From positions 272,689 to 336,688 of the forward strand of contig NZ_JAFA01000008.1 of NCBI RefSeq assembly GCF_000519185.1: a stretch of 64,000 nt of DNA. The letters run 5' to 3'. Under the pieces are notes generated by a model. It had not been told where the DNA came from, searched no databases, and saw only the letters and a list, made by a program, of their open reading frames with translations. The number at the start of each line of letters is the position of its first letter. Position 1 is the stretch's first letter. The DNA is from Paraburkholderia nodosa DSM 21604 (GTDB lineage: Bacteria > Pseudomonadota > Gammaproteobacteria > Burkholderiales > Burkholderiaceae). This document shows positions 45,561 to 55,589 of this stretch, piece by piece. The position numbers were made by a program, and so were the translations under genes.

Positions 45561-46499
45561 CTAGCGTTCCGCGCCTGCGCCGCTACGGCGCGCGGAGAAT
45601 CCCGGCAAGCGTTTCACGAAACCCGTTGCGAGCGCGGTGCCCACGAGAATTGCCGCGCACGCCTCGACCATGCCCATCGACACCCGCTCGCCGAGAAAGA
45701 GCGCGCCCCACAGAATGCCGAAGATCGGGATCACGAACGTGACCGTAATCGCGCGCGCCGGGCCCACCGCTGCGATCAGGCGGAAGAACAGCAAATACGC
45801 GACACCCGTGCACGCCACGCCAAGGCCGAGCACCGCGCCCCACGCATGCAGCGAGATGGGCGTAGCCGGCCAGGTTGCCACGGCGAACGGCGCGAGCACG
45901 AGGGTTGCGCCCGTCATCGTCCCGGCAGCGACCGTGAGCGGATCGACGCCCGTGAGATGGCGCTTCGTGTAGCTCGCGGCAACGCCGTACAGCGCCGCTG
46001 CGACCAGCGCCGCGAGGGCGGCGAGCGCAGCGCTCGTGGATGACGCGCCGTCGCCGGCGTGCGTCACGACCTGATCCCACACCAGAGCGAGCACACCGGC
46101 GAAGCCGATCGTGAGCCCGACCACGCGCAGGCCGCTCAGACGATCCTTGAGCCAGACATACGCGACGACTGCGCCCCACAGCGGCGTGGTCGCGTTGATC
46201 ACGGACGTGACGCCCGCGGAGAGCGTGAGCTCGGCCCACGCGAACAGACAAAACGGTGCGGCCGAATTGAGGATGCCGACAACGAAAAGCGGCCACGCGC
46301 GTTCGCGCAGCGTGCCGAGCGCTTCGCGTGCGGGGCGCCGTGAAAACAGTACGAGCAGCAGGAACAGCGCGCCGATGCCGACGCGCAGCGCCATCAGCGG
46401 CGCGACGCCGAAGTCGGTCACGCCGACGCGGATGAACAGAAACGACCCGCCCCAAAGGGCAGCGAGGAAAACCAGTTGCGCGAGTTCGATCGGGTTCAT
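45561..46499 (-). CDS. EamA/DMT-family transporter
   Basis: A 312-aa inner-membrane protein with 10 hydrophobic segments in two EamA repeats (FLAALWGGSFLFIRVGV; then AALVAAALYGVAASYTKRHL). It ends in a basic tail. Such proteins export amino acids or other metabolites; no substrate is indicated. The start MNPIELAQ at 46499 begins just before the first membrane helix, so the in-frame upstream extension is rejected. Confidence 0.86.
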   Translation of the reverse strand: MNPIELAQLVFLAALWGGSFLFIRVGVTDFGVAPLMALRVGIGALFLLLVLFSRRPAREALGTLRERAWPLFVVGILNSAAPFCLFAWAELTLSAGVTSVINATTPLWGAVVAYVWLKDRLSGLRVVGLTIGFAGVLALVWDQVVTHAGDGASSTSAALAALAALVAAALYGVAASYTKRHLTGVDPLTVAAGTMTGATLVLAPFAVATWPATPISLHAWGAVLGLGVACTGVAYLLFFRLIAAVGPARAITVTFVIPIFGILWGALFLGERVSMGMVEACAAILVGTALATGFVKRLPGFSARRSGAGAER

Positions 46500-46710
46500 A
46501 TGAAGTGGCGCTGAATGAGCACGGGGTTGCGCGCGGGCGCGCGATTGCACGAATCACCGGCGCGAAGGTACGCGTATCGTAAGGCGAGCGGCGCGCGCCG
46601 TATAACGAAGGATTCTCACCGATATGTGAGAAAAATTAACAGCCGGATCTTGCGGTCTCGTTCGTACGCTTGTGTGTTTGCTTGTGTTTGTTTCGCGGCG
46701 CACAAAAGAC

Positions 46711-46742
46711 AAAGCCCGCGTAATCTTTCGATTACGCGGGCT
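46711..46742 (-). terminator. intrinsic terminator after tRNA-Pro
   Basis: A perfect 13-bp stem (AGCCCGCGTAATC 46713-46725 with GATTACGCGGGCT 46730-46742) has a 4-nt loop, just beyond the minus-strand tRNA-Pro. The minus strand continues into a T-rich TTTGTCTTTTG. Confidence 0.85.
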
Positions 46743-46748
46743 CTATTC

Positions 46749-46825
<77 letters not shown>

Positions 46826-46918
46826 AGAGCTAGAAAGTATAACAGAGAGTTTCTCCAATTAGAACCGCTTCGCACGTAAATCGTGAACGACTCACATGCA
46901 TGCGTCCAGAGCGGTGTT

Positions 46919-47317
46919 TCAGCGCCCGAGCGCATCGAGCACATGCAGCAATTCCTTGCGCAACTGATCGACGTCCACGAGCGCGGTCGTGCCTTCGGCA
47001 ACCGGCGCGCCCGCCGCTTCGGACTGCCCGGCTTCACCGGCCGCCGCTCCATGTGAGTCGAGCCGATTGCGCGCGCCGTTGATCGTGAACCCCTGCTCGT
47101 AGAGCAGTTCGCGAATGCGACGGATCAGCAATACCTCGTGATGCTGGTAATAGCGACGATTGCCGCGCCGCTTCACCGGCTTCAACTGCGTGAACTCCTG
47201 CTCCCAATACCGGAGTACGTGAGGCTTCACGCCGCACAGCTCGCTCACCTCGCCAATGGTGAAGTAGCGCTTGGCGGGGATGGGAGGCAAGACGACCTTT
47301 TCGCTTGTCGATGTCAT
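46919..47317 (-). CDS. MerR-family transcriptional regulator
   Basis: A 132-aa protein with an N-terminal MerR-type winged HTH (YFTIGEVSELCGVKPHVLRY, then RGNRRYYQHHEVLLIRRIRE). A short Ala/Gly-rich linker and a C-terminal helix (DVDQLRKELLHVLDALG) for dimerisation follow. No cysteine cluster typical of metal sensors is seen. Betaproteobacteria usually carry this gene right after ihfA; its target is not known. The start at 47317 (MTSTSEK) is chosen because the longer frame begins with TTG and has no ribosome-binding site. Confidence 0.87.
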   Translation of the reverse strand: MTSTSEKVVLPPIPAKRYFTIGEVSELCGVKPHVLRYWEQEFTQLKPVKRRGNRRYYQHHEVLLIRRIRELLYEQGFTINGARNRLDSHGAAAGEAGQSEAAGAPVAEGTTALVDVDQLRKELLHVLDALGR

Positions 47318-47472
47318 CGCCGGGTTGCCGTCGTGGTGGTTGCGCAATGAGGCGTCGCCGCCTGGGTCCTTGAAGTCTGCTATTTCTACTTATTCGTTCA
47401 CGCCCGCCATTTTGCCATCGCCGCGGGCATACCGGCGCGGGCGTACCGGCGCGGGCATACAACCTCAACGCA

Positions 47473-47883
47473 TCAACGCGGGAAGCTCGCCTCGGCGCCG
47501 CTCTCGACGAGCGCCTTCAGCTTCTGGCTCGCATGGAACGTCACCACGCGACGCGCCGCGATGGGAATCGCCTCGCCCGTCTTCGGGTTACGGCCGGGTC
47601 GTTGCGGCTTGTCGCGCAACTGAAAATTGCCGAAGCCGGACAGCTTCACGCTGTCGCCGCTTTCAAGCGCGTCGCGAATCACTTCGAAGAAGGCTTCGAC
47701 CATGTCTTTCGCTTCGCGCTTGTTGAGACCGACGTTGTCGAACAGCAGCTCAGCGAGTTCGGCTTTCGTCAGCGTGGGCGTGTCGTTCGTGGCGCTTGCC
47801 GACGAGGCAGGAATGTCGCGAATCATGGCGCTACGCTGTGCCGCAAGAAGGGCTTCGAAATCACTCGAGTTCATTTCGTTCAT
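47473..47883 (-). CDS. ihfA: integration host factor subunit alpha
   Basis: A 136-aa DNA-bending protein that pairs with IhfB. The HU/IHF core starts near residue 38 ([20 protein letters not shown]). It has the [20 protein letters not shown] region and the DNA-inserting arm [13 protein letters not shown]. An N-terminal extension of about 37 residues beyond the 99-aa E. coli protein is present if the first ATG is used. Burkholderia proteins I recall have it, but internal ATGs (for example at MIRDIPASS) could shorten it. Lies after pheT as in other proteobacteria. Confidence 0.95.
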   Translation of the reverse strand: MNEMNSSDFEALLAAQRSAMIRDIPASSASATNDTPTLTKAELAELLFDNVGLNKREAKDMVEAFFEVIRDALESGDSVKLSGFGNFQLRDKPQRPGRNPKTGEAIPIAARRVVTFHASQKLKALVESGAEASFPR

Positions 47884-47974
47884 CTATCTATGAAATGGCG
47901 CACTGCCGGTTGCGGGGTTGACTTGCTGCCCCGCAAACCGGAAGCCGATGTCGGTACGTGAAGAGCCGAGGAGC

Positions 47975-50431
47975 TTATCCGCGCAACCGGGCGCCATACA
48001 CTCGAGCCAGGCGATCCACCAGGGACTTGATGGCCGTATCGACCGTTTCGTCCTGAAGGGTTCCGCCAGTATCTTGCAGGGTCACCCGGAAGGCAAGGCT
48101 TTTCTCGTCCGTGCCAAGTCCGGAAGTATTTGATTTTGCACGAAATTCATCGAAAAGCGCAACCCTCTGCACAATCCGGCAAGGCTCGTCTTGCATGCCC
48201 TTCTGGAACTCGTCGAGCAGCGCTTGCACCTCGATCTTTTGATCGACAACAAGAGCGATGTCACGGCGGACCGGCGGAAATTTCGAGACTTCGCCAGGCG
48301 TTGGCAGCTCGCGCGCCATCAGTGCGTCGGCCTCGACCTCGAAGAGCATCGGTGCGTGCGGCAGGTCGTACTTCTGCATCCAGCGCGGATGCAACTCGCC
48401 AATCCAGCCCACCGCACGGCCATCGATTTCGATGCGCGCGCTACGGCCCGGGTGCAGCGCGGGGTGTTCTGCCTTCACGAAACGTGGCGTCTTCGCGGCG
48501 CCAAGCGCTGCGAACAGCGCTTCGAGATCGCCCTTCACGTCGAAGAAGTCCACGCCGCGCGCTTGCGCGCCCCACTGCTCTTCGAGCGCGGGACCGTAGG
48601 CCAGCGCGCCAATCATCTTCGGTTGTGCGAAGCCTTCCACCGTCATCTCGCTCGCCTTGATCGACGGATCGTGCAGGAACACGCGGCCCGACTCGAACAC
48701 GCGCACGCGGTCGGCGCGGCGGTTGAGGTTGTGGCGCAGCACGTTGATGAGGCTGCCGAACAGCGTCGTGCGCATGACCGAGAACTGGCTCGCGATCGGG
48801 TTCAGCAGCTTCACGGGATTCGCGTTGCCCGCGAAGTCCTGTTCCCATTCGGCATCGACGAAGCTGAAGTTGATCGTCTCGGCGTAGTCGCGCGCGGCGA
48901 GCGCGTGACGAATGGCGTGGATCGAGCGGCGCGTCTCATTGGTCGCGTGCATTTCGCTGCGCGCCACCGGCGGCAACGCCGGAATCTTTTCGAAGCCGTA
49001 GATACGCGCGACTTCTTCGATCAGGTCTTCTTCGATCTCGATGTCGAAACGGTACGGCGGCGGCGTGACGCTAAAGCTCTCGTCGCCCGCATTGTCAACG
49101 CTACGCGTGAACGTGAGGCCGAGGCGCGTGAAAATCTGCGCGATCTCGTCGGCGCCGATCTTCACGCCGATGATGCGGTTCGCGCGCGCCACACGCATCT
49201 TCACCGCTTCGCGCTTGGGCACGTTCACGGTTTGATCGTCGATCGGGCCGGCTGCGCCGCCGCAGATATCGAGGATCAGCTGCGTGATGCGCTCGATGTG
49301 CTCGACGGTCGTCGACCAGTCCACGCCGCGCTCGAAGCGATGACCTGCATCGGTCGAGAAATTGTAGCGGCGCGAGCGGCCCCGAATGCTGTCCGGCCAC
49401 CAGAATGCGGCTTCGAGATAGATGTTCGCGGTGTCGAGCGTGACGGCCGTGCTGTCGCCGCCCATGATGCCCGCGAGACTTTCGATCTCGCGGTCGTCGG
49501 CGATCACGCCCACGGTTTCATCGACTTCGACGGTGTTGCCGTTGAGCAGCTTGAGCGTCTCGCCCTTCTTGCCCCAGCGCACGTCCATCGAACCGTGGAT
49601 CTTGTCGAGATCGAACACGTGCGACGGGCGGCCGAGTTCGAGCATGACGTAGTTCGAAATATCGACGAGCGCCGAGATGCTGCGCTGGCCCGAACGCTCG
49701 AGGCGCTCGACCATCCACATCGGCGTCTTGGCGTGCGCGTTGACGCCGCGGATCACGCGGCCCGAGAAGCGGCCGCACAGGTCCGGCGCCGAGATCTTCA
49801 CGGGCAGCTTTTCATCGAGCTTCACTTCGACCTTCGGATACACGGGCGCCTGCAGCGGCGCGCCGGTGATCGCGGCCGTTTCGCGCGCGATGCCGTACAC
49901 CGAAAGGCAATCGGCCTTGTTCGGCGTGAGTTTGATTTCGAAGATGGTGTCGTCGAGATTCAGCGCTTCGCGGATGTCCTGACCGATCGGCGTATCTTCC
50001 GGCAGGATCATCAGACCGCTGTGGTCTTCCGAGAGCTTCAGTTCGCGCGCCGAGCACAGCATGCCCTGGCTTTCCACGCCACGCAGCTTCGAGAGCTTGA
50101 TCGCGAAAGGCTTGCCGCCTTCTTCGGCGGGCGGCAGCTCGGCGCCCACGAGCGCCACGGGCACCTTGATGCCGGGCGCGACGTTGGGCGCGCCGCACAC
50201 GATCTGCAGCGTCGCGCCGGTGCCGGCATCGACCTGCGTGACGTTGAGCTTGTCCGCGTCCGGGTGCTTCACGACTTCGAGCACGCGGCCCACGACGATC
50301 TTCGTGGTGGGCGGCGCCGCCGGGCTCAGGCCTTCGACTTCGAGGCCGGCCATGGTGAGCGCGTGGGCCAGTTCATCGGTCGTGAGCTTCGGATCGACAA
50401 AGCTTCTCAGCCAGGATTCGGGGAATAGCAT
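47975..50431 (-). CDS. pheT: phenylalanine--tRNA ligase beta subunit
   Basis: An 818-aa beta subunit of the heterotetrameric PheRS. It starts [20 protein letters not shown]. An OB-fold tRNA-binding domain spans about residues 40-150 ([20 protein letters not shown]). B3/B4 editing and B5 domains follow (for example [20 protein letters not shown]). A C-terminal ferredoxin-like anticodon-binding domain ends it ([14 protein letters not shown]). Length is within the normal 790-820 range. It lies 109 bp downstream of pheS. Confidence 0.97.
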   Translation of the reverse strand: MLFPESWLRSFVDPKLTTDELAHALTMAGLEVEGLSPAAPPTTKIVVGRVLEVVKHPDADKLNVTQVDAGTGATLQIVCGAPNVAPGIKVPVALVGAELPPAEEGGKPFAIKLSKLRGVESQGMLCSARELKLSEDHSGLMILPEDTPIGQDIREALNLDDTIFEIKLTPNKADCLSVYGIARETAAITGAPLQAPVYPKVEVKLDEKLPVKISAPDLCGRFSGRVIRGVNAHAKTPMWMVERLERSGQRSISALVDISNYVMLELGRPSHVFDLDKIHGSMDVRWGKKGETLKLLNGNTVEVDETVGVIADDREIESLAGIMGGDSTAVTLDTANIYLEAAFWWPDSIRGRSRRYNFSTDAGHRFERGVDWSTTVEHIERITQLILDICGGAAGPIDDQTVNVPKREAVKMRVARANRIIGVKIGADEIAQIFTRLGLTFTRSVDNAGDESFSVTPPPYRFDIEIEEDLIEEVARIYGFEKIPALPPVARSEMHATNETRRSIHAIRHALAARDYAETINFSFVDAEWEQDFAGNANPVKLLNPIASQFSVMRTTLFGSLINVLRHNLNRRADRVRVFESGRVFLHDPSIKASEMTVEGFAQPKMIGALAYGPALEEQWGAQARGVDFFDVKGDLEALFAALGAAKTPRFVKAEHPALHPGRSARIEIDGRAVGWIGELHPRWMQKYDLPHAPMLFEVEADALMARELPTPGEVSKFPPVRRDIALVVDQKIEVQALLDEFQKGMQDEPCRIVQRVALFDEFRAKSNTSGLGTDEKSLAFRVTLQDTGGTLQDETVDTAIKSLVDRLARVYGARLRG

Positions 50432-50540
50432 TTGGTTTTACGTTCCAGACAGATTGTGACCGTCGCGTAGGCGGGTTCTCGCGCACCTTATTCAGGTGCT
50501 GCGTCCGCCTCGCGCGCTGCAAGCGAATGCGTCGCTTCGC

Positions 50541-51554
50541 TTAGGCGAACTGACGCAAAAAGCGCAGATCGCCTTCGAAGAACAGGCGCAGGTCCTGCAC
50601 GCCATAACGCAGCATCGTCAGGCGTTCGAGGCCGCTGCCGAACGCAAAGCCGATATAGCGCTCCGGGTCGAGGCCCATGTTGCGGATCACGGTCGGATGC
50701 ACCTGGCCCGAGCCTGAGATCTCGAGCCACTTGCCGGCGTTCTTGCCTTGCTCGAACATCATGTCGATTTCGGCCGACGGCTCCGTGAACGGGAAGTACG
50801 ACGGACGGAAGCGCACCTGAATGTCGTCACGTTCGAAGAACTTCTTGAGGAAGTCGGTGTAGACACCCTTCAGGTCTGCGAAGCTGATGTTCTCTTCGAT
50901 CCACAGGCCTTCGACCTGGTTGAACATCGGCGAGTGCGTGGCGTCGCTGTCCACGCGATAGGTGCGGCCCGGCACGATCACCTTGATGGGCGGCGTGTGC
51001 GTGCGCGCATAGCGCACCTGCATCGGACTCGTGTGCGTGCGCAACAAAAGCTGACGGCCATCGGCGTCCTTGCCGTCCACGTAGAACGTGTCCTGCATGG
51101 AGCGCGCCGGATGGTTTTCCGGGCTGTTGAGCGAGGTGAAGTTGTACCAGTCGGTTTCGATCTCGGGACCGTCGGCCACGTCGAAACCGATCGAGCCGAA
51201 AATGCGCTCGACGCGTTCCCACGTCTGCATCACGGGGTGCAGGCTGCCCGTACCCGTGCCGCGCCCCGGCAGCGTGACGTCGATCGCCTCGGCGGCGAGA
51301 CGCTGGTTCAGGAGCGCGTCCGCGAGCGCCTGGCGGCGCGCGCCCAGCGCAGCTTCCACTTGCTGCTTGACGGCGTTGATGCGCGCGCCTTCGGTCTTGC
51401 GCGTTTCCGCGTCGAGCTTGCCGAGGCCCTTGAGCAGTTCGGTCAGCGCGCCGGACTTGCCGAGAAAGCGGGCCTTTTCGTTTTCAAGCGTGTTGACGTC
51501 GGGGGCGCCAGCGAACGCGCTTTGCGCGTCGGCGACAATCTGGTCCAGATCCAT
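50541..51554 (-). CDS. pheS: phenylalanine--tRNA ligase alpha subunit
   Basis: A 337-aa class II synthetase subunit holding the active site. It has an N-terminal coiled coil (residues 1-90) that binds tRNA-Phe, [20 protein letters not shown], motif 2 near [20 protein letters not shown], and motif 3 ([18 protein letters not shown]). The start [11 protein letters not shown] at 51554 matches the usual length; an in-frame ATG further upstream is rejected. Transcribed with rplT upstream through or past a terminator-type hairpin. Confidence 0.97.
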   Translation of the reverse strand: MDLDQIVADAQSAFAGAPDVNTLENEKARFLGKSGALTELLKGLGKLDAETRKTEGARINAVKQQVEAALGARRQALADALLNQRLAAEAIDVTLPGRGTGTGSLHPVMQTWERVERIFGSIGFDVADGPEIETDWYNFTSLNSPENHPARSMQDTFYVDGKDADGRQLLLRTHTSPMQVRYARTHTPPIKVIVPGRTYRVDSDATHSPMFNQVEGLWIEENISFADLKGVYTDFLKKFFERDDIQVRFRPSYFPFTEPSAEIDMMFEQGKNAGKWLEISGSGQVHPTVIRNMGLDPERYIGFAFGSGLERLTMLRYGVQDLRLFFEGDLRFLRQFA

Positions 51555-51680
51555 TGATCCCATCTTTTCAGCGTCAGAGTTTGAGACTTGGAGCCTCTCC
51601 GCGCTCACGGCACGCCATCATGATGCCTGGCAATGGCGACGCGAAGACACTCCATGAAACGGCGCAAGAAGCGTAATTAC

Positions 51681-51720
51681 CAACAAAAACGGGGCTCGGT
51701 GAGGAGCCCCGTTTTTGTTG
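51681..51720 (-). terminator. strong hairpin between rplT and pheS
   Basis: A perfect 17-bp stem (51681-51697 with 51704-51720, core ACGGGGCTC/GAGCCCCGT) has a 6-nt loop and ends in T-rich sequence on the minus strand. It should end or attenuate the infC-rpmI-rplT transcript before pheST. No phenylalanine-rich leader peptide like E. coli pheM was found, so plain termination is more likely than attenuation. Confidence 0.85.
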
Positions 51721-51777
51721 CAGCATCACCGAGACTACCGGAATGTCTGCTGCAACGAACCTGCGCAATACCTGCTA

Positions 51778-52137
51778 TCAGGCAGCGACGGCGGCCTTCA
51801 CCTGCTTGACGATCGCAGCAAATGCAGCCTTGTCGAACACAGCCATGTCAGCCAGAACCTTGCGGTCGAGTTCGATCGAAGCCTTCTTCAGGCCGTTGAT
51901 GAACACGCTGTAGGTCATGTCGTGCTGACGCACCGCCGCGTTGATACGCGTGATCCACAGTGCGCGGAACACACGCTTCTTGTTGCGGCGATCGCGGTAG
52001 GCATACTGGCCTGCGCGCATGACCGCCTGCTTGGCGATGCGATAGACGTTATTGCGACGGCCGCGGTAACCCTTGGCCAGGTTGATGATCTTCTTGTGGC
52101 GGGCCCGTGCGGTAACCCCACGTTTGACTCGAGGCAT
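51778..52137 (-). CDS. rplT: 50S ribosomal protein L20
   Basis: A 119-aa protein with the family N-terminus [20 protein letters not shown] and [20 protein letters not shown], then [21 protein letters not shown]20 is an early assembly protein of the large subunit and in many bacteria represses its own operon. Lies 30 bp after rpmI. Confidence 0.99.
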
Positions 52138-52167
52138 GTTTCGCTCCTATGAGTTATCGGTTGAGGA

Positions 52168-52365
52168 TTACGCGAACGGCAGCATTGCGCGCACGGAGTT
52201 CAGATCGGAATCGTGAACGGCCGTTGCACCACGCAGATGACGCTTGTTCTTGGTGGTCTTCTTGGTCAGGATGTGACGCTTGAAGGCTTGACCGCGCTTG
52301 ACGGTACCGCCCGGACGAACCACGAAGCGCTTTGCAGCGCTCTTCTTGGTCTTCATCTTCGGCAT
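52168..52365 (-). CDS. rpmI: 50S ribosomal protein L35
   Basis: A 65-aa basic protein starting [20 protein letters not shown] and ending [20 protein letters not shown], the full L35 length. The ATG at 52365 is chosen; a longer frame upstream is not coding. It is the middle gene of infC-rpmI-rplT. Confidence 0.98.
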
Positions 52366-52657
52366 GACAGACAACTCCATTATTTGATGGACATGGGTGT
52401 GCGGTTGGCGCGGTGTTCGCACACCTCGCCGGGACTCCGCCCTTCGAAACCCACTCCACTTGTTTTGGCGACTGGCTGGCTTTTGAAAAACAAGCTCGCC
52501 GCCGCTTTCAGGAAGAACGCCCGTTTGCCGCACTTCACGTGCAGCGTGCGGGCGCCGTTCCGGAACCTGCTTGCCGCCTTCTGCGCACCACGGCGCCGAA
52601 GACGTCATTGAAAACTGCTTTTGACCGCCGCGCAGACTGCGCCGCGCGGCACGCCAA

Positions 52658-53179
52658 TTACTTCTTCTTCTTGGGCGAGAGCACCATGATCATCTGGCGC
52701 CCTTCCATCTTCGGCATCTGCTCGACCTGACCGACTTCGTCGAGGTCGGTGCGCAGGCGTTCGAGCATGCGCATGCCGATTTCCTGGTGGGCCATTTCGC
52801 GGCCCCGGAAACGCAACGTGATCTTCGTCTTGTCGCCTTCATCGAGGAAGCGGATGAGATTGCGCAGCTTGACGTTGTAATCGCCGTCGTCGGTACCCGG
52901 GCGGAACTTGACTTCCTTGACCTGGATGACCTTTTGCTTGAGCTTGGCCTCGTGCTGCTTCTTCGATTCCTGGTACTTGAACTTGCCGTAGTCCATCAAG
53001 CGGCATACGGGAGGCACCGCCTGAGGAGCAATTTCAACCAGATCGACGTCCTGCTGTTCCGACATGCGGAACGCATCGGCCAGCTTTACGATGCCGAGCG
53101 GCTCGTTCTCGATTCCGACGAGACGCACCTCGGGTGCAGTGATTTCACCGTTGATGCGATGCGACTTATCCGTAGCGAT
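52658..53179 (-). CDS. infC: translation initiation factor IF-3, ATC start codon
   Basis: A 173-aa IF-3 that binds the 30S subunit and checks initiator tRNA and start codon. The protein aligns from [20 protein letters not shown], which places the start at an ATC (53179-53177) after AGAGGAAACGTAAC. No ATG or GTG is available near that point except a GTG 17 codons in, which would cut off the conserved N-terminus. IF-3 genes normally use AUU/AUC-type codons so that IF-3 represses its own translation. The conserved linker and C-domain ([20 protein letters not shown]) are present, ending in KKKK. Confidence 0.95.
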
Positions 53180-53229
53180 GTTACGTTTCCTCTAAAAATT
53201 AAAAAAACGAGCCGCGCTGCCACAGTGGC

Positions 53230-55137
53230 TTACTTGAACGTCTTGACGTCTTCCGCAAGACGCGCAGTAAAGGCATCGACGGGCATGACACCCAGATCGA
53301 CACCGCCACGGGCACGCACGGCTACCGTTTGTGCTTCACGCTCCTTGTCGCCGACGACAAGCAGGTAAGGAACCTTCTCAAGCGTGTGCTCGCGTATTTT
53401 ATAGCTAATTTTCTCGTTGCGCAAATCGGCCACCACTCTAACCCCTTGTTTTTGCAACGATTGGGCCAGATTCGCGGCATATTCGGCCTGACTTTCCGCG
53501 ATATTCATCACAACCGCCTGCACCGGAGCGAGCCACGGCGGCATCGCGCCGGCATGGTGCTCGATCAGAATCCCGAGGAAACGCTCCATCGAACCGAGGA
53601 TGGCGCGGTGCAGCATGATGGGGCGGCGGCGGCTGTTGTCCTCGGCCACGTACTCGGCGCCAAGGCGCTCCGGCAGGACCATGTCGAGCTGCAGCGTGCC
53701 GCACTGCCACGAGCGACCGAGCGCGTCCTTGATGTGGTACTCGACCTTCGGACCGTAGAACGCGCCCTCGCCCGGCAGCTCTTCCCACTGCAGGCCGCAG
53801 GCCGTGAGCGCCTCGCGCAGGCCCTGTTCGGCGCGATCCCACGTTTCATCCGTCCCCGCGCGCGAATCCGGGCGCAGCGAGAGCTTGATGTCGATGTGAT
53901 CGAACCCGAAATCCTTGTAGATGCTCATCGCCAGCGTGTTGAAGGCGATCGACTCGCTGATGATCTGGTCTTCCGTACAGAAGATGTGCGCATCGTCCTG
54001 GACGAAGCCGCGCACGCGCATGAGACCGTGCAGCGCGCCCGACGCCTCGTTGCGGTGGCACGAGCCGAACTCCGCGTAACGCAGGGGCAGATCGCGATAC
54101 GAGCGCAGGCCGTGGTTGAACACCTGGACGTGGCCCGGGCAGTTCATCGGCTTGATCGCGTAGTCGCGCTTTTCCGACTCCGTCGTGAACATATTTTCAC
54201 GATAGTTCTGCCAGTGACCCGACGCTTCCCAGAGCGAGCGGTCCATGATCATCGGCGTCTTGATTTCGTCGTAGCCGGCCAGGCGCAGGCGGCCGCGCAT
54301 GTACTGTTCGACCTGCTGCCAGAGCGTCCAGCCCTTCGGGTGCCAGAACACCATGCCCGGCGACTCGTCCTGCATGTGGAACAGGTCGAGCTGCTTGCCG
54401 AGCTTGCGGTGGTCGCGCTTTTCGGCCTCTTCGAGCATGTGGAGGTACTGGTCCTGGTCTTCCTTCTTCGTCCAGGCCGTGCCGTAGATGCGCTGCAGCT
54501 GCTCGTTCTTCGAGTCGCCGCGCCAGTAGGCGCCCGCGACCTTCATGAGCTTGAAGACCTTGAGCTTGCCCGTGGACGGCACGTGCGGGCCGCGGCACAG
54601 GTCCGTGAAGCCGCCGTGCGAGTACAGCTTGATGTCCTGGTCGCCCGGAATCGATTCGATGATCTCGGCCTTGTACTTCTCGCCGATGCTCTTGAAGTAG
54701 TCCACGGCCTCGCCGCGCGTGACGACGCGGCGCGACACCGGCTCATCCTTCTTCGAGAGCTCCTGCATGCGCTTTTCGATCTTTTCGAGATCTTCGGGCG
54801 TGAAGGGACGGTTGTACGCGAAGTCGTAGTAAAAGCCGTTGTCGATGACCGGCCCGATCGTGACCTGCGCTTCCGGATAAAGCTCCTTCACCGCGTAGGC
54901 GAGCAAGTGCGCCGTCGAGTGACGGATGATGTCGAGGCCGTCGCCGTCCTTGTCGGTGACGATGGCGAGCGATGCGTCACGATCGATCAGCGTCGACGTA
55001 TCGACCAGTTCGCCGTCGAGCTTGCCGCCGAGCGCCGCCTTCGCGAGACCGGGGCCAATCGAAGCCGCCACTTCGGCGACCGTGACGGGATGATCGTACT
55101 GTCGAACCGAACCGTCGGGTAGACGTATCGCAACCAT
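53230..55137 (-). CDS. thrS: threonine--tRNA ligase
   Basis: A 635-aa class II synthetase. An N-terminal TGS domain (residues 1-63, [20 protein letters not shown]) and an editing domain with [11 protein letters not shown] are followed by the catalytic core. The core has zinc-site [12 protein letters not shown] and motif-2 region [20 protein letters not shown]. The anticodon-binding domain starts at about residue 530 ([14 protein letters not shown]). The start at 55137 follows CTGGAGAAAAAC; a longer in-frame opening is rejected. It heads the minus-strand translation operon, 50 bp before infC. Confidence 0.98.
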   Translation of the reverse strand: MVAIRLPDGSVRQYDHPVTVAEVAASIGPGLAKAALGGKLDGELVDTSTLIDRDASLAIVTDKDGDGLDIIRHSTAHLLAYAVKELYPEAQVTIGPVIDNGFYYDFAYNRPFTPEDLEKIEKRMQELSKKDEPVSRRVVTRGEAVDYFKSIGEKYKAEIIESIPGDQDIKLYSHGGFTDLCRGPHVPSTGKLKVFKLMKVAGAYWRGDSKNEQLQRIYGTAWTKKEDQDQYLHMLEEAEKRDHRKLGKQLDLFHMQDESPGMVFWHPKGWTLWQQVEQYMRGRLRLAGYDEIKTPMIMDRSLWEASGHWQNYRENMFTTESEKRDYAIKPMNCPGHVQVFNHGLRSYRDLPLRYAEFGSCHRNEASGALHGLMRVRGFVQDDAHIFCTEDQIISESIAFNTLAMSIYKDFGFDHIDIKLSLRPDSRAGTDETWDRAEQGLREALTACGLQWEELPGEGAFYGPKVEYHIKDALGRSWQCGTLQLDMVLPERLGAEYVAEDNSRRRPIMLHRAILGSMERFLGILIEHHAGAMPPWLAPVQAVVMNIAESQAEYAANLAQSLQKQGVRVVADLRNEKISYKIREHTLEKVPYLLVVGDKEREAQTVAVRARGGVDLGVMPVDAFTARLAEDVKTFK

Positions 55138-55209
55138 GTTTTTCTCCAGAAGTGCCGCGCAGGCACATCGTATTGTTCGTGGGAACAGACTGCGGAAAAC
55201 TTCACAGCG

Positions 55210-55241
55210 AAAAAAAAGCGGCCCCGCTTTCGAGGGGCCGC
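55210..55241 (-). terminator. intrinsic terminator after tRNA-Val
   Basis: GCGGCCCC (55218-55225) pairs with GGGGCCGC (55234-55241) and is followed on the minus strand by an eight-base T-run (A-run 55210-55217). It ends the tRNA-Val transcript upstream of thrS. Confidence 0.85.
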
Positions 55242-55426
55242 ATTCACTTTTCAAACCTGACTGCAGAGGCGAAAGAGGTCCTCGACTAGCGTCGCTCCGA
55301 AGTAGTTTCGGTAAACGTTCGCGGTGTCATAACCGTACTCGCCTTATGGCGCTTCCTTTGCAGGCACAGCGCGCTTTGTGCATTTACTGCCTTGAGCCCC
55401 CGGTAAACCCAAGGACTCGATTTCGT

Positions 55427-55503
55427 TGGTAGGCTCGATTGGACTCGAACCAACGACCCCCACCATGTCAAGGTGGTGCTCTAACCAGCTGAGCTACGAG
55501 CCT
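55427..55503 (-). tRNA. valV: tRNA-Val(GAC)
   Basis: A 77-nt cloverleaf: acceptor AGGCTCG/CGAGCCT, D arm with AGCTCAGCTGGTTAGAGC, anticodon stem CCACC/GGTGG around loop TTGACAT (anticodon GAC), T arm TTGG-TTCGAGT-CCAA, discriminator A and encoded CCA. Located between relA and thrS on the minus strand. Confidence 0.96.
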
Positions 55504-55589
55504 GAAGAAGAGAGATTATATGAAGCAGCCGCAGACTTGGCAAGTATTTTTTGCAGCGCGGCAATCTTTGCCCGCCACGCCTGGCCGCC

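Noticed and set aside
48191..50428. A 745-codon plus-strand open frame
   Set aside because: Exactly antisense to pheT, whose domains are unmistakable.
51721..51777. pheM-like attenuator leader before pheS
   Set aside because: The sequence between rplT and the hairpin encodes no short phenylalanine-rich peptide, so classical attenuation is not supported.
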